DNA from: Bacteroidota bacterium
GTDB taxonomy: Bacteria; Bacteroidota; Ignavibacteria; Kryptoniales; JAKASW01
NCBI GenBank assembly: GCA_021812985.1
Contig: JAKAMG010000002.1
Location: 1 to 64,000 of the forward strand
Reading direction: 5' to 3'
Length of the DNA stretch: 64,000 nucleotides
Shown here: piece after piece, positions 9,312-17,343 of the stretch
Layout of the letters: each line of letters begins with the position of its first letter
Numbering within the stretch: the first letter of the stretch is position 1
Made by a program: the position numbers and the translations under genes
Notes under the pieces: generated by a model
What the model saw: only the letters and a program-made list of their open reading frames with translations
Told to the model about the DNA's origin: nothing
Database searches by the model: none

Positions 9312-11051
9312 TCAACCGAATGTGAATGCGAACGCCTCGATGCCCGTCTTCTCGAATTCGAGCGTCAGGATATGGGTTCCGGGACGACCGTGAAGGTTCA
9401 CAAGCGTGTACAGACGGGCGGAATCTATGGTCACGTATCCATCCTTCACGTCCGATCCGGCGTTCGAGCCATTCACCGGCTTGCCGTCGACGAGTACTCT
9501 CACCTTCGCGCCGATCCCGGCAGTCCCCGGCCTCAGCACAAGGAACACTTTGTCGGCGATGAAGCGGTAGTTCAATTTCGCGTCTGCACCCGACACCGCT
9601 TCGTGCTGGCGTATGTCCCAAATGCCCCCGAGGCTGAACGTATTGACATCCGGCACTTCGGCCAGGTCAAAATGGCGAGGGCCAACGTGGAGCGTGCCCG
9701 ACGGATAGTAGTATTCCATCCTGTAAGCCCCGAGATAAGTCTCGGGTGACTGTTCACCTTCCGGGGTCTGGTCGGGCACTGCTGACAAAGGTGAGCTCAC
9801 GCTTTGCCCCGCCTCACGCAAGAGTTCCTGGATGGCCATCTCCATCTTGTCGTACTCCCCCTCGCCGAAGTGCGTCCTCCTCACGATGCCCTTCGCATCA
9901 ATCAAATATTCCGCGGGCCAGTATTCGTTGTTGTAGTTGTTCCATGTCGCGTAGTCGTTGTCCTGCGCGACCGGATAGTGAATATGGTACATCTTTATGG
10001 CGTTCAGCACGTTATTCGAATCGTGTTCGAACTGAAACTCGGGGGTATGCACTCCAATGACGACAAATCCGTTGTCCTTGTACTTGTCATACCACGCCGT
10101 GACATGAGGCAGGGTTCTTATACAGTTGATGCAGGTGTATGTCCAGAAGTCAACGAGCACAACCTTTCCTCTCAATCTGCTCATCGAGACAGGCCCATCG
10201 GTGTTGAGCCACTTCGATATTCCCACGAATTCAGGCGCCTTGAAGTCGGCGTTGAAGAGATCGCTCTCAATTTGCCGGACGTACTTCACGGGCTTTACCC
10301 CCTTCAGGGCATCAAGCTGCTGCGTAACGCTGTTGTTGCTTTCGAAACCGTTGAGCGTCGCGCCGAGTTGAGGGAATGTGTCGAGCAGTCTGGTTTCAAC
10401 ATACTTGTCATAGTTCGTGTATATCGCGACAGCGGTGAGAAGCATGATTACGCCAAAACCCTGCTGTATTCTTCCAAGGTGAGCTGACAGGAATCTCGTG
10501 CGCGTGACCACACGCTGCCCGCCATATGCAAAAAGGAAGAGAGGAATTCCTACGCCGGTGACATACGCCGCCGTAACGAGGACAACAGCCAGAGACACTC
10601 TTCCGGTTGCGGCGAGTGCCGCGATCGTCGCAAGTATTGGTCCCGCGCACGGCGACCAAACGATCCCGAGCGAGAGCCCCGTAACAAAGCCTGCGAAGAA
10701 ATTGCTTCCTTCCCTCGATCTCTGTCCGAAGATACTGCTGATTCTACTTACCGCTCCTTCGACATATCTCGAGAGTTGCGGTACAACCATCGTCACGCCG
10801 AGAAAGCCAATCACCAGCACGGCGATCAGCCTGAAGACGCCCGGATCCAAATGAAACACCTTCACGAGGTACGATATGGCAAGCGTGAAGAAACCGAAGC
10901 TCAGCATTATCCCAAGCGTGATGCCTAATGGCCGTTTGTGGCCACTCCCCACCACGGATGACGAGAGGACTATGGGAAGAATCGGCCATATGCAAGGGGC
11001 CAGAATCGTCACCAATCCTGCGAGGAACGAGAACCCAAGCAATACTATCAT
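9312..11051 (-). CDS. dipZ: DipZ-type fusion: CcdA-like membrane domain, TlpA thioredoxin, C-terminal domain
   Basis: A 579-residue three-part protein. Residues 1-220 form a CcdA/DsbD-like membrane domain, with the two transmembrane cysteines in LAPCIWPI and WSPCAGPI. Residues about 255-420 form a thioredoxin-like domain of the TlpA/AhpC type with the redox motif WTYTCINCIR. Residues about 430-579 resemble the C-terminal beta domain of mycobacterial DipZ. The family moves electrons from cytoplasmic thioredoxin to extracytoplasmic thiols. AGGAG precedes the ATG. The downstream gene on the same strand is a secreted MsrB, a plausible electron acceptor. Divergent from it is the MerR-octaheme cytochrome operon, whose c-type haem attachment needs reduced cysteines; DipZ could help there (inference). 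Confidence 0.9.
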   Translation of the reverse strand: MIVLLGFSFLAGLVTILAPCIWPILPIVLSSSVVGSGHKRPLGITLGIMLSFGFFTLAISYLVKVFHLDPGVFRLIAVLVIGFLGVTMVVPQLSRYVEGAVSRISSIFGQRSREGSNFFAGFVTGLSLGIVWSPCAGPILATIAALAATGRVSLAVVLVTAAYVTGVGIPLFLFAYGGQRVVTRTRFLSAHLGRIQQGFGVIMLLTAVAIYTNYDKYVETRLLDTFPQLGATLNGFESNNSVTQQLDALKGVKPVKYVRQIESDLFNADFKAPEFVGISKWLNTDGPVSMSRLRGKVVLVDFWTYTCINCIRTLPHVTAWYDKYKDNGFVVIGVHTPEFQFEHDSNNVLNAIKMYHIHYPVAQDNDYATWNNYNNEYWPAEYLIDAKGIVRRTHFGEGEYDKMEMAIQELLREAGQSVSSPLSAVPDQTPEGEQSPETYLGAYRMEYYYPSGTLHVGPRHFDLAEVPDVNTFSLGGIWDIRQHEAVSGADAKLNYRFIADKVFLVLRPGTAGIGAKVRVLVDGKPVNGSNAGSDVKDGYVTIDSARLYTLVNLHGRPGTHILTLEFEKTGIEAFAFTFG

Positions 11052-11287
11052 AGATACTCCTGTCTATTTGTAAACTTAGAACTCCGTCTAAAGTTCCAGC
11101 GCCGTAGCATGTTTTTCGCGTGAACAATTGCCCCAGCCCTTAGTCTGGAAGAGAGCCATAACCGATGGGCTACCTGGGAGGCCAAATAAGCCCATCCGGG
11201 TGGCGGTGTAGATTGCGGCGGCAGGGAACCCGAGGGGGAAGCCGGCTGGGACATTATACCACCTTTGCGCGTATTATCCCTCTAAAA

Positions 11288-11304
11288 GCCGCAAATTTAG
11301 CGGC
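11288..11304. repeat. Inverted repeat upstream of merR
   Basis: GCCGC, a 7-base AT-rich spacer, then GCGGC. It lies 28 bases upstream of the merR start in the 280-base divergent region and may be a regulator site. Only the symmetry is observed. Confidence 0.3.
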
Positions 11305-11312
11305 ATACGCCT

Positions 11313-11328
11313 TGTATTTATAAATACA
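11313..11328. promoter_or_regulatory. Perfect 16-bp palindrome abutting merR start (candidate operator)
   Basis: TGTATTTATAAATACA is perfectly self-complementary and ends 3 bases before the merR ATG. MerR proteins bind dyad-symmetric operators of about 18-20 bp lying in their own promoters, so this is the best autoregulatory operator candidate. Its AT content stands out from the GC-rich surroundings, so it may also contain the -10 element. No clear ribosome site is present, and the transcript may be nearly leaderless (inference). Confidence 0.5.
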
Positions 11329-11331
11329 GGT

Positions 11332-11808
11332 ATGGAAAAGACAGATAAAGAAGGACCATGGCTCGCAATAGGCGAAGTAGCAGCGAAACTCGGTGTCTCC
11401 GTCGAGACAATAAGACTCTACGAGAGACAGGGCTTGCTCCTCGTCGCCAAGTCGGAGAAGGGTCAGAGAATCTATTCCGACAGTGATGTGAGCCGACTCA
11501 GATGCATACGGACCGCGATCAACGAGGACAAGATCTCCATTGAGGGGATCCGCCGGATGCAATCACTCATTCCATGCTGGACTCACATTCAATGTCCCGA
11601 AGAACAGAGAGAAAGTTGTCCCGCCTTTCTGAGAACAAGCGGCGGATGCTGGACCTACAAGCATGACAATAACTGGTGCGCCGAGATTGACTGTCGTACA
11701 TGCAAGGTGTACCGGCTTTCAAACGACTGCGAAAACATCAAATCTCTAATCTACAGGGACATGATTCCGCAAACAGAAAATCATAGGCAACAGGAAAACG
11801 AGACATGA
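11332..11808 (+). CDS. MerR family regulator with cysteine-rich C-terminus
   Basis: A 158-residue regulator. Residues 9-75 are a standard MerR winged helix (IGEVAAKLGVSVETIRLYERQ). In place of the usual long coiled coil and short sensor loop, the C-terminus holds eight cysteines (82, 88, 96, 106, 116, 121, 124, 133), starting with PCW and including CRTC. This suggests an Fe-S cluster, haem, zinc or thiol-based sensor. It is the first gene of the operon: its TGA overlaps the ATG of the octaheme cytochrome gene (ATGA). It most likely controls this sulfur/redox operon and itself through the palindrome just upstream. The ligand is unknown; a sulfur oxyanion, oxygen or redox signal is the likeliest. 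Confidence 0.88.
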   Translation: MEKTDKEGPWLAIGEVAAKLGVSVETIRLYERQGLLLVAKSEKGQRIYSDSDVSRLRCIRTAINEDKISIEGIRRMQSLIPCWTHIQCPEEQRESCPAFLRTSGGCWTYKHDNNWCAEIDCRTCKVYRLSNDCENIKSLIYRDMIPQTENHRQQENET

Positions 11809-13373
11809 AAAGAATTTTTCTCACCTTATTTGTGTTCGGCGTTTTCGCGGCTATGGTTCTTACTGCACTTCACAAGAACAGCACAGACACACCACCACTT
11901 ACGAAGCTGAAAGAGCAATACTCCGCGAAAAAGCAGGCATCTGTCGATCATTCCTTGTTTCCCCAGCTCAAAAAGAAATTCACCCGCCCACAGGACGTCA
12001 CCGCAGCGTGCATTTCCTGTCACAACGGCCGCGCACAGGAAGTAATGCACTCCTCGCACTGGCAATGGGAACGGACCGAATATATTGCGGGCAAGGGAAT
12101 CAGGAGCGTCGGCAAGCGAAACATTCTCAACAATTTCTGCATAGGCGTAACCAGCAACGAACAGAGCTGTAGCAGATGCCATGTTGGATACGGCTACGCT
12201 AACGACAAGGCGTACTTCAACGACTCCCTGGACGTTGACTGCCTCGCGTGTCACGATAACAGCGGGACCTACGCGAAAGGTAACGAAACTGCCGGCATGC
12301 CGGACAAGAAAGTCGACCTCAGCTACGTGGCACAGCACGTCGGCCTGCCGACCCGGACAGACTGCGGCACCTGCCACTTCTTCGGGGGCGGCGGAAACAA
12401 CGTTAAACACGGCGACCTCGAAGAGGCGCTCTTCGACCCGACAAAGGATGTCGATGTCCACATGGCGACGGACGGCGAGGACATGCAGTGCGTCGATTGC
12501 CATACCGCTCAGAAGCACCAGATGCTCGGGAAGATGTACTCCGTTTCGTCGATGAACAGGAACCGCGTCCGATGCGAGAATTGCCACGGCTCCATGCCTC
12601 ACAAGGATAACGTGCTGAACGACCACACCTTGAAAGTGGCGTGTCAGACTTGCCATATCCCGGAATACGCAAAGGTTAACCCGACGAAGCTTTTCTGGGA
12701 CTGGTCCAAGGCGGGCAAACTTAAGGACGGCAAGCCCTACGAACTAAAGGATTCAAACGGCACAGACATATACATGTCGATCAAGGGTTCGTTTAAGTGG
12801 GGGAAGAATCTGAAACCGGATTATGTCTGGTTCAACGGCACGGCCACGCACTACCTCCTGGGCGACAAGTTCGATCCGTCCAAACCGCTCGACATAAACC
12901 GCCTCCTCGGAAGCTATGATGATCCGGATTCGAAGATTTACCCCGTGAAGATTCACACTGCGATGCAGATCTACGACACTAAGTACGATTACCTCATACA
13001 GCCCAAGCTTTACTCGGCAAAGAAAGGCGACGGCGGTTTCTGGGGAGATTTCAACTGGCAGACTTCCGCCACGGCCGGGATGAAGGCGGTCGGTCTCCCG
13101 TATAGCGGACATTACGGTTTCACCGAGACCCGGATGTACTGGCCGATAAACCATATGGTGGCGCCGAAGGAACAGGCGGTCAAATGCAGTGAATGCCACA
13201 CGCGCGACGACGGCCGGCTGGCGGACGTCGGCGGATTCTACATGCCCGGTCGCGACTACAATCCGTGGGTCGAAAGGATCGGGTTGGGAATGATGGCGCT
13301 GACTTTAGGCGGCGTTTTTCTCCATGGCGGGGCTCGCTTCGTCGTGAGTCGCAAAAGAAAAAGGAACAGCTGA
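11805..13373 (+). CDS. Octaheme c-type cytochrome, tetrathionate reductase (Otr) family
   Basis: A 522-residue secreted multihaem protein with exactly eight CxxCH sites: CISCH (69-73), CSRCH (122-126), CLACH (146-150), CGTCH (187-191), CVDCH (229-233), CENCH (257-261), CQTCH (280-284) and CSECH (461-465). It starts with a hydrophobic signal or anchor and ends with a membrane helix followed by a basic tail (VVSRKRKRNS). The haem count, the spacing and the long haem-free stretch 285-460 match the Otr family. Shewanella Otr reduces tetrathionate, nitrite and hydroxylamine in vitro. It is followed 1 base later by a cytochrome b gene, which should feed it quinol electrons. Sulfur-transport genes downstream favour a sulfur oxyanion substrate (inference). 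Confidence 0.9.
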   Translation: MKRIFLTLFVFGVFAAMVLTALHKNSTDTPPLTKLKEQYSAKKQASVDHSLFPQLKKKFTRPQDVTAACISCHNGRAQEVMHSSHWQWERTEYIAGKGIRSVGKRNILNNFCIGVTSNEQSCSRCHVGYGYANDKAYFNDSLDVDCLACHDNSGTYAKGNETAGMPDKKVDLSYVAQHVGLPTRTDCGTCHFFGGGGNNVKHGDLEEALFDPTKDVDVHMATDGEDMQCVDCHTAQKHQMLGKMYSVSSMNRNRVRCENCHGSMPHKDNVLNDHTLKVACQTCHIPEYAKVNPTKLFWDWSKAGKLKDGKPYELKDSNGTDIYMSIKGSFKWGKNLKPDYVWFNGTATHYLLGDKFDPSKPLDINRLLGSYDDPDSKIYPVKIHTAMQIYDTKYDYLIQPKLYSAKKGDGGFWGDFNWQTSATAGMKAVGLPYSGHYGFTETRMYWPINHMVAPKEQAVKCSECHTRDDGRLADVGGFYMPGRDYNPWVERIGLGMMALTLGGVFLHGGARFVVSRKRKRNS

Positions 13374-13374
13374 G

Positions 13375-14058
13375 ATGAAAAAGGAATATATATATCACAG
13401 GTTCGAGCGGTTCTGGCACTGGATGCAGGCCGCTCTCATAATCTTCCTCGGCGTCACAGGATTTGAAATCCACGGCGCCTTCAGTTTCTTCGGCTATGAA
13501 CAGGCGGTCGAGTACCATGACATCGCGGCGTGGACTTTCATAGTCCTCATCGCGTTCGCCGTCTTCTGGCATTTCACGAAAGGTGAATGGCGTCAGTATC
13601 TTCCAACATGGACAAACCTGAAGGCTCAGGCAGACTACTATATCTTCGGGATATTCAGAAACGCCCCTCACCCCACGAAGAAGACGGTGCTCAGCAAACT
13701 CAATCCGCTTCAGAAGCTGGTTTACGCCGGTCTTAAAGTGCTAATCATACCGGCGATGGTGGGGACCGGTCTTGTATACATGTTCTACCGCTACCCTCAG
13801 CACAACCAGGTGCTCGGACTCAATATCAGCGGTCTGCAGACCGTCGCGGTGCTCCATACAATCGGAGCCTTCCTGCTCGTATCATTTTTTGTGGCGCACC
13901 TTTACCTGATCACGACAGGGAGTACCGTTACATCCAACCTTAAGGCTATGATCACCGGATATGAGGAAATCCCGGAGGCGAAGGACGACCTTCACGCAAA
14001 ACCTTCGACCACGGAAGCACCGGTGGCCACAGCCGGACTCGGCGAGGTGATAAAATGA
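13375..14058 (+). CDS. Membrane cytochrome b (b561 / thiosulfate reductase type)
   Basis: A 227-residue membrane protein with four main hydrophobic helices. Histidines suit haem b binding: HRFERFWHWMQA near the N-terminus, VEYHDIAAWTF, FWHFTKGEW, then VLHTIGAFLL and VAHLYL in the last helix. This is the pattern of the Ni-hydrogenase/thiosulfate-reductase cytochrome b family. It probably oxidises quinol and passes electrons to the octaheme cytochrome encoded one base upstream. Its stop overlaps the next gene's ATG (ATGA). The C-terminal 35 residues are acidic and alanine-rich, without recognised function. Confidence 0.85.
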   Translation: MKKEYIYHRFERFWHWMQAALIIFLGVTGFEIHGAFSFFGYEQAVEYHDIAAWTFIVLIAFAVFWHFTKGEWRQYLPTWTNLKAQADYYIFGIFRNAPHPTKKTVLSKLNPLQKLVYAGLKVLIIPAMVGTGLVYMFYRYPQHNQVLGLNISGLQTVAVLHTIGAFLLVSFFVAHLYLITTGSTVTSNLKAMITGYEEIPEAKDDLHAKPSTTEAPVATAGLGEVIK

Positions 14059-14588
14059 ACACGTCTAATTTCCAGAATTCGGGAAAATACATGAACCCGT
14101 ATCTGGCCGGGTTCCTTCTCGGCCTCGTTTTGCTCGCGACCATCTTCATCACCGGCCGCGGCCTGGGCGCGAGCGGAGCGATCAAGGATACCACCATCGC
14201 GATCTCCCATGCGGTCGCTCCCAAACTCACCGAGTCGAACCCGTTCTTCGGTCAGTACGTCGGCGCGGGAAAGGATAATCCTCTGAAGTCATGGCTCGTC
14301 TTTGAAATCGCGGGGGTGCTTATCGGCGGTTTCATATCGGGACTGGTTTCAGACCGTTTGAAGATTGTAACGGAATCAGGACCGCGCGTAAAACCGCGGG
14401 CGCGATGGGCCTTCGCTGCCATAGGCGGGCTACTCTTCGGCATAGGCGCCCAATTCACGCGTGGCTGCACCAGCGGTGCCGCCCTCAGCGGAATGGCCGT
14501 CCTTTCAACCGCTGGATTCATCGCGCTCCTGTCAATATTCGGAACGGGGTACCTTGTCGCGTACCTCGGCCGCAAACTTTGGATATGA
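14055..14588 (+). CDS. YeeE/YedE-type sulfur transport protein, first half
   Basis: A 177-residue membrane protein of the YeeE/YedE (DUF395/DUF6691) type, with the characteristic segment GIGAQFTRGCTSGAALSG (residues about 135-152) containing the conserved cysteine. In full-length YeeE two such repeats with conserved cysteines conduct thiosulfate. Here the two repeats are encoded by separate adjacent genes, and this is the first. It overlaps the cytochrome b gene by 4 bases and is followed 16 bases later by the second half. Together they probably import a sulfur compound, or return one from, the periplasmic reductase (inference). Confidence 0.85.
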   Translation: MNTSNFQNSGKYMNPYLAGFLLGLVLLATIFITGRGLGASGAIKDTTIAISHAVAPKLTESNPFFGQYVGAGKDNPLKSWLVFEIAGVLIGGFISGLVSDRLKIVTESGPRVKPRARWAFAAIGGLLFGIGAQFTRGCTSGAALSGMAVLSTAGFIALLSIFGTGYLVAYLGRKLWI

Positions 14589-14604
14589 GAGGAGGAGAAT
14601 AATC

Positions 14605-15798
14605 ATGGGACCATTCGTACCTGATCTAATTTCAGATCAACTCAACCTTGTAGTCGCGCTCCTCCTCGGGATAGCCTTCGGCTTCGTCCTCGAGCAGGCG
14701 GGATTCTCGTCATCGAGGAGACTTGCCGGGGTCTTCTACGGCTATGACTTCACAGTGCTCCGTGTCTTCTTTACCGCGGCGGTGACCGCGATGAGCGGAG
14801 TCCTTATACTCGGACATTACGGCATGCTCGACACAGACATCATTTATGTCAACCCGACCTGGCTGGTACCGGGAATAGTTGGCGGAATGATAATGGGAAT
14901 CGGGTTCATAATCGGCGGCTACTGCCCGGGCACAAGCGTCTGTGCTGCGGCCATCGGGAAGGTAGACGCGATGTTCTTCGTCGGCGGAGGACTTCTGGGG
15001 GTTTTCGCGTTCGGAGAGCTCTTTCCTCTCTACCAGAACTTCTACACGTCGACCGCGCTCGGCCCGATCAAGGTCTTCGATTCGCTCGGGATGTCGCAGG
15101 GACTTTTCGCGTTCCTCCTGATGGCTGTCGCGGTCGTAGCGTTCGTAGCTACCACGAAGATAGAGAAGCGTGTGAACAAGGGATCGGCACCGTCGCTCCA
15201 GTTCAAACCGCTCAAGCACGCGGCGGCCGGGACATTCGCCGTCGCGCTTGGAGTCATTTTCATCTTCATGCCTGACCACAAGACCAGTCTTATCGAGAAG
15301 GTAACGGACCCGGCTTACGCCGCTACGCACCCTGTCGACACCATGGAAGTCGATGAGCTCGCTTACCGGATTGTCGATCACGAGCCGAACATCAGGATCA
15401 TCGACATCCGATCACCTAAAGAGTATGACGCGCTCGCACTCCCCGGGTCCTACAACGTCCAGCGGAGCGACTTCTTCGGCAAAGACTGGGTGGCAACATT
15501 CTCTCAGAGACATCTGAAGAAGGTTGTCGTCGGAGACGACGAAGCGCAGGAGCAGACAGCGTATTATCTTCTCCACGAGCTCGGCTACGAGAATCTCGCG
15601 ATACTTCGCGGGGGTATCGGCTCATTCAAGCATACGATTCTCGACTCGGGGACTTTTGTTCCGACCGGCTCGCGGTGGGACTCCGACGTAAAAGATTTCC
15701 GCGAAAGCGCGCGCGTTACTATTCTCAAGATGATCGCCGACGCGAAGAACAAGCCCGTGAAGACGATTATCAAGCGGAAAATCCAGGGGGGCTGCTAA
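14605..15798 (+). CDS. YeeE/YedE transporter half fused to a degenerate rhodanese-like domain
   Basis: Chosen start is the ATG at 14605, preceded by the strong ribosome site GGAGGAG; the product is 397 residues. Residues 1-200 are a YeeE/YedE-type membrane domain with EQAGFSSSRRLAG and the cysteine motif GYCPGTSVCAA. After a further helix, residues about 245-365 read as a rhodanese fold (IRIIDIRSPKEYDALALPG, then ILRGGIGSF). The usual catalytic loop with cysteine is replaced by VVVGDDEAQEQ, so sulfurtransferase activity by that residue is not possible. The domain may bind persulfide carriers or be structural (inference). Last gene of the merR-led operon; a 12-bp hairpin follows 14 bases downstream. 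Confidence 0.85.
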   Translation: MGPFVPDLISDQLNLVVALLLGIAFGFVLEQAGFSSSRRLAGVFYGYDFTVLRVFFTAAVTAMSGVLILGHYGMLDTDIIYVNPTWLVPGIVGGMIMGIGFIIGGYCPGTSVCAAAIGKVDAMFFVGGGLLGVFAFGELFPLYQNFYTSTALGPIKVFDSLGMSQGLFAFLLMAVAVVAFVATTKIEKRVNKGSAPSLQFKPLKHAAAGTFAVALGVIFIFMPDHKTSLIEKVTDPAYAATHPVDTMEVDELAYRIVDHEPNIRIIDIRSPKEYDALALPGSYNVQRSDFFGKDWVATFSQRHLKKVVVGDDEAQEQTAYYLLHELGYENLAILRGGIGSFKHTILDSGTFVPTGSRWDSDVKDFRESARVTILKMIADAKNKPVKTIIKRKIQGGC

Positions 15799-15812
15799 GG
15801 GCAGGCGAAACA

Positions 15813-15844
15813 AAGAGAGTCCCGGCGAAAGGCGGGACTCTCTT
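15813..15844 (+). terminator. Hairpin terminator after the merR-octaheme operon
   Basis: Perfect 12-bp inverted repeat AAGAGAGTCCCG / CGGGACTCTCTT with an 8-base loop, 14 bases after the last stop codon of the operon. No long T-run follows, so termination may be imperfect or Rho-assisted. Confidence 0.6.
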
Positions 15845-15902
15845 AGCATGACTATTGGGTGGGTAGGCAAAGCAAAAAAAGCAACCGTCACCCTGAGCCA
15901 AA

Positions 15903-15998
15903 GGCCCGTCTATATATATTTCAGACGGGCCGAAGGTCAGTCCGTATATGCCATGGACTACCGTAGGTCCGCCCATATATGAATTGGACGGATCGAAG
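15903..15998. repeat. Three-unit array of about 32-base hairpin repeats
   Basis: Three consecutive units (15903-15935, 15936-15966, 15967-15998) share a layout: a left arm containing CCG, a TATAT-containing loop, a right arm GAC or GGAC, and an end like CCGAAG, CCGTAG or TCGAAG. Arms differ between units but stay complementary: GGCCCGTCT/AGACGGGCC in the first, AGTCC/GGACT in the second, GTCC/GGAC in the third. Paired changes suggest selection for structure rather than sequence. It lies between the convergent sulfur operon and the zinc-ribbon gene. Function unknown. Confidence 0.5.
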
Positions 15999-16050
15999 TG
16001 CGACAGCCCTTCCCTGAGCAGTGCCCGTTTAGGTCCGGCCAATTCACAAC

Positions 16051-17241
16051 TCAGTTCTTTCCTTCATCTCCCGAGAGCGGAAGGTTCTTCGCCAGTCCTG
16101 CCAGTACATCGGTGTCGAGTCGGTTGCCGCAGTGGCCGCAAAGAGTCGTCAACACGTCCGATCGCACAACCTCTATCTCGTCGCGATTGGCCAGGAGATT
16201 GTGGTCCAGGTGCTCGATGTTCTTCTTGATAACCACATCGGGATTCCCGTACGGGATTGACTTGCCACAAACGTCGCATTCAGCAAACGTTTCGTCATGG
16301 CGATATATGAGGGGCCCGGTCTTTCGGTGCTTTTTACCATTACCCTTTCCGCCCGGCTTGAGGAGGTTTTGCATAAGCCCGGCAAGGGCGTCTGCCTGGA
16401 AGCGATTTCCGCATGAGCCACACAAAGTCATGAGACTGTCTGATTGAATTACATTTATCACATCGTCACCGTTTGATTCACCTCGTTCAGCGTATTCAAT
16501 ATCTTGCATAATCACGACAATGGGATTCCCAAAAGGGATTCCCATTCCGCAGATGTCGCATTTGTAGTCCGAGTCATCATCGCCGTTTGCTTCCGGCATC
16601 CGATTCTGGTCGGCGTTTTCGCCGTGCGCGGATATCTCGCCCTGATGCGTGTTTCTCTGGTTTGCCTCGTTGCCGCTCCCGGAGGCCGCTCGCCCCTGCG
16701 GCTCCGATTCTCTCTCCTTTTCTTCGGCACTGTTCCTTATCGTGATGAGGCCGTAAGGAGTAAGGAGGCGCCCGTCCGGAGCTATTGTTTCTTTGATGAG
16801 TGAATATGATTCGGGACCCAATATGGCGCCGACCGGAAACCTCCTTGTCACAAACAGATGATTCCTGGCATTCTCCATCATATGAAGGACAATATCGACG
16901 ACATCCTTTCTTGGATTTCCTTCGGCATCCACCGGCATCAAATTGTATTCTTTCAGGATGACTGCCATCGCTTCCTTTCCTGTACGATTCTCTTCAAGCC
17001 AGTCCCTGTCCGACTCTACCCTGTCAGACACTGAAACGTGATCCTGACAAAGTTTGACCACGACCCAACCAGGGTTTACTTCGGGAAGATCCTTATATTG
17101 GCGGCCGAGGTAAGTCGTCTGATATTTTGCCGTGTTCTCGCATCGCTTCCCGTCATTGTCCAGCCCGACACAGCGCTCGGTTTCTATTTGCGTGAGTCGG
17201 CGGGGAAGTCCCTTGTTGTTGTTTCTCTTTTCGTAAGGCAT
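16051..17241 (-). CDS. Hypothetical protein with tandem CxxC zinc-ribbon-like modules
   Basis: I do not recognise this 396-residue protein. It has three visible parts. Residues 24-68 hold a possible zinc site (C24, C34, C65, H68). Residues about 85-170 form a compact domain with no known motif. A charged, low-complexity linker (171-225) leads to two tandem copies of one module: C228/C231 with C274/C277, and C322/C325 with C368/C371. Each copy starts CDxCGxxIPxGNP and ends LCGxCGNR followed by DxLAGLxxNL. Each copy probably folds around one zinc ion and may bind nucleic acid or protein. No signal peptide, so cytoplasmic. It is alone between the sulfur operon and the restriction region, transcribed toward the hairpin array. 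Confidence 0.75.
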   Translation of the reverse strand: MPYEKRNNNKGLPRRLTQIETERCVGLDNDGKRCENTAKYQTTYLGRQYKDLPEVNPGWVVVKLCQDHVSVSDRVESDRDWLEENRTGKEAMAVILKEYNLMPVDAEGNPRKDVVDIVLHMMENARNHLFVTRRFPVGAILGPESYSLIKETIAPDGRLLTPYGLITIRNSAEEKERESEPQGRAASGSGNEANQRNTHQGEISAHGENADQNRMPEANGDDDSDYKCDICGMGIPFGNPIVVIMQDIEYAERGESNGDDVINVIQSDSLMTLCGSCGNRFQADALAGLMQNLLKPGGKGNGKKHRKTGPLIYRHDETFAECDVCGKSIPYGNPDVVIKKNIEHLDHNLLANRDEIEVVRSDVLTTLCGHCGNRLDTDVLAGLAKNLPLSGDEGKN

Positions 17242-17343
17242 TTCGTCGTTCCTGGAATTGTTTTGGGAATTTACTTTGGTTTATCGGCTCTCAGATTTTT
17301 CTCAGTTTCAGTTCCCCTTCCAATGAGAGTCCGTATTTATCGC

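Noticed and set aside
14710..15381. Open frame of 223 codons antisense to the YeeE-rhodanese gene
   Set aside because: Composition dominated by Arg/Glu/Asp repeats; the sense gene has clear motifs and a strong ribosome site.
15903..15998. CRISPR array
   Set aside because: Only three diverged units, each a hairpin, with no unique spacers and no cas genes in the window.
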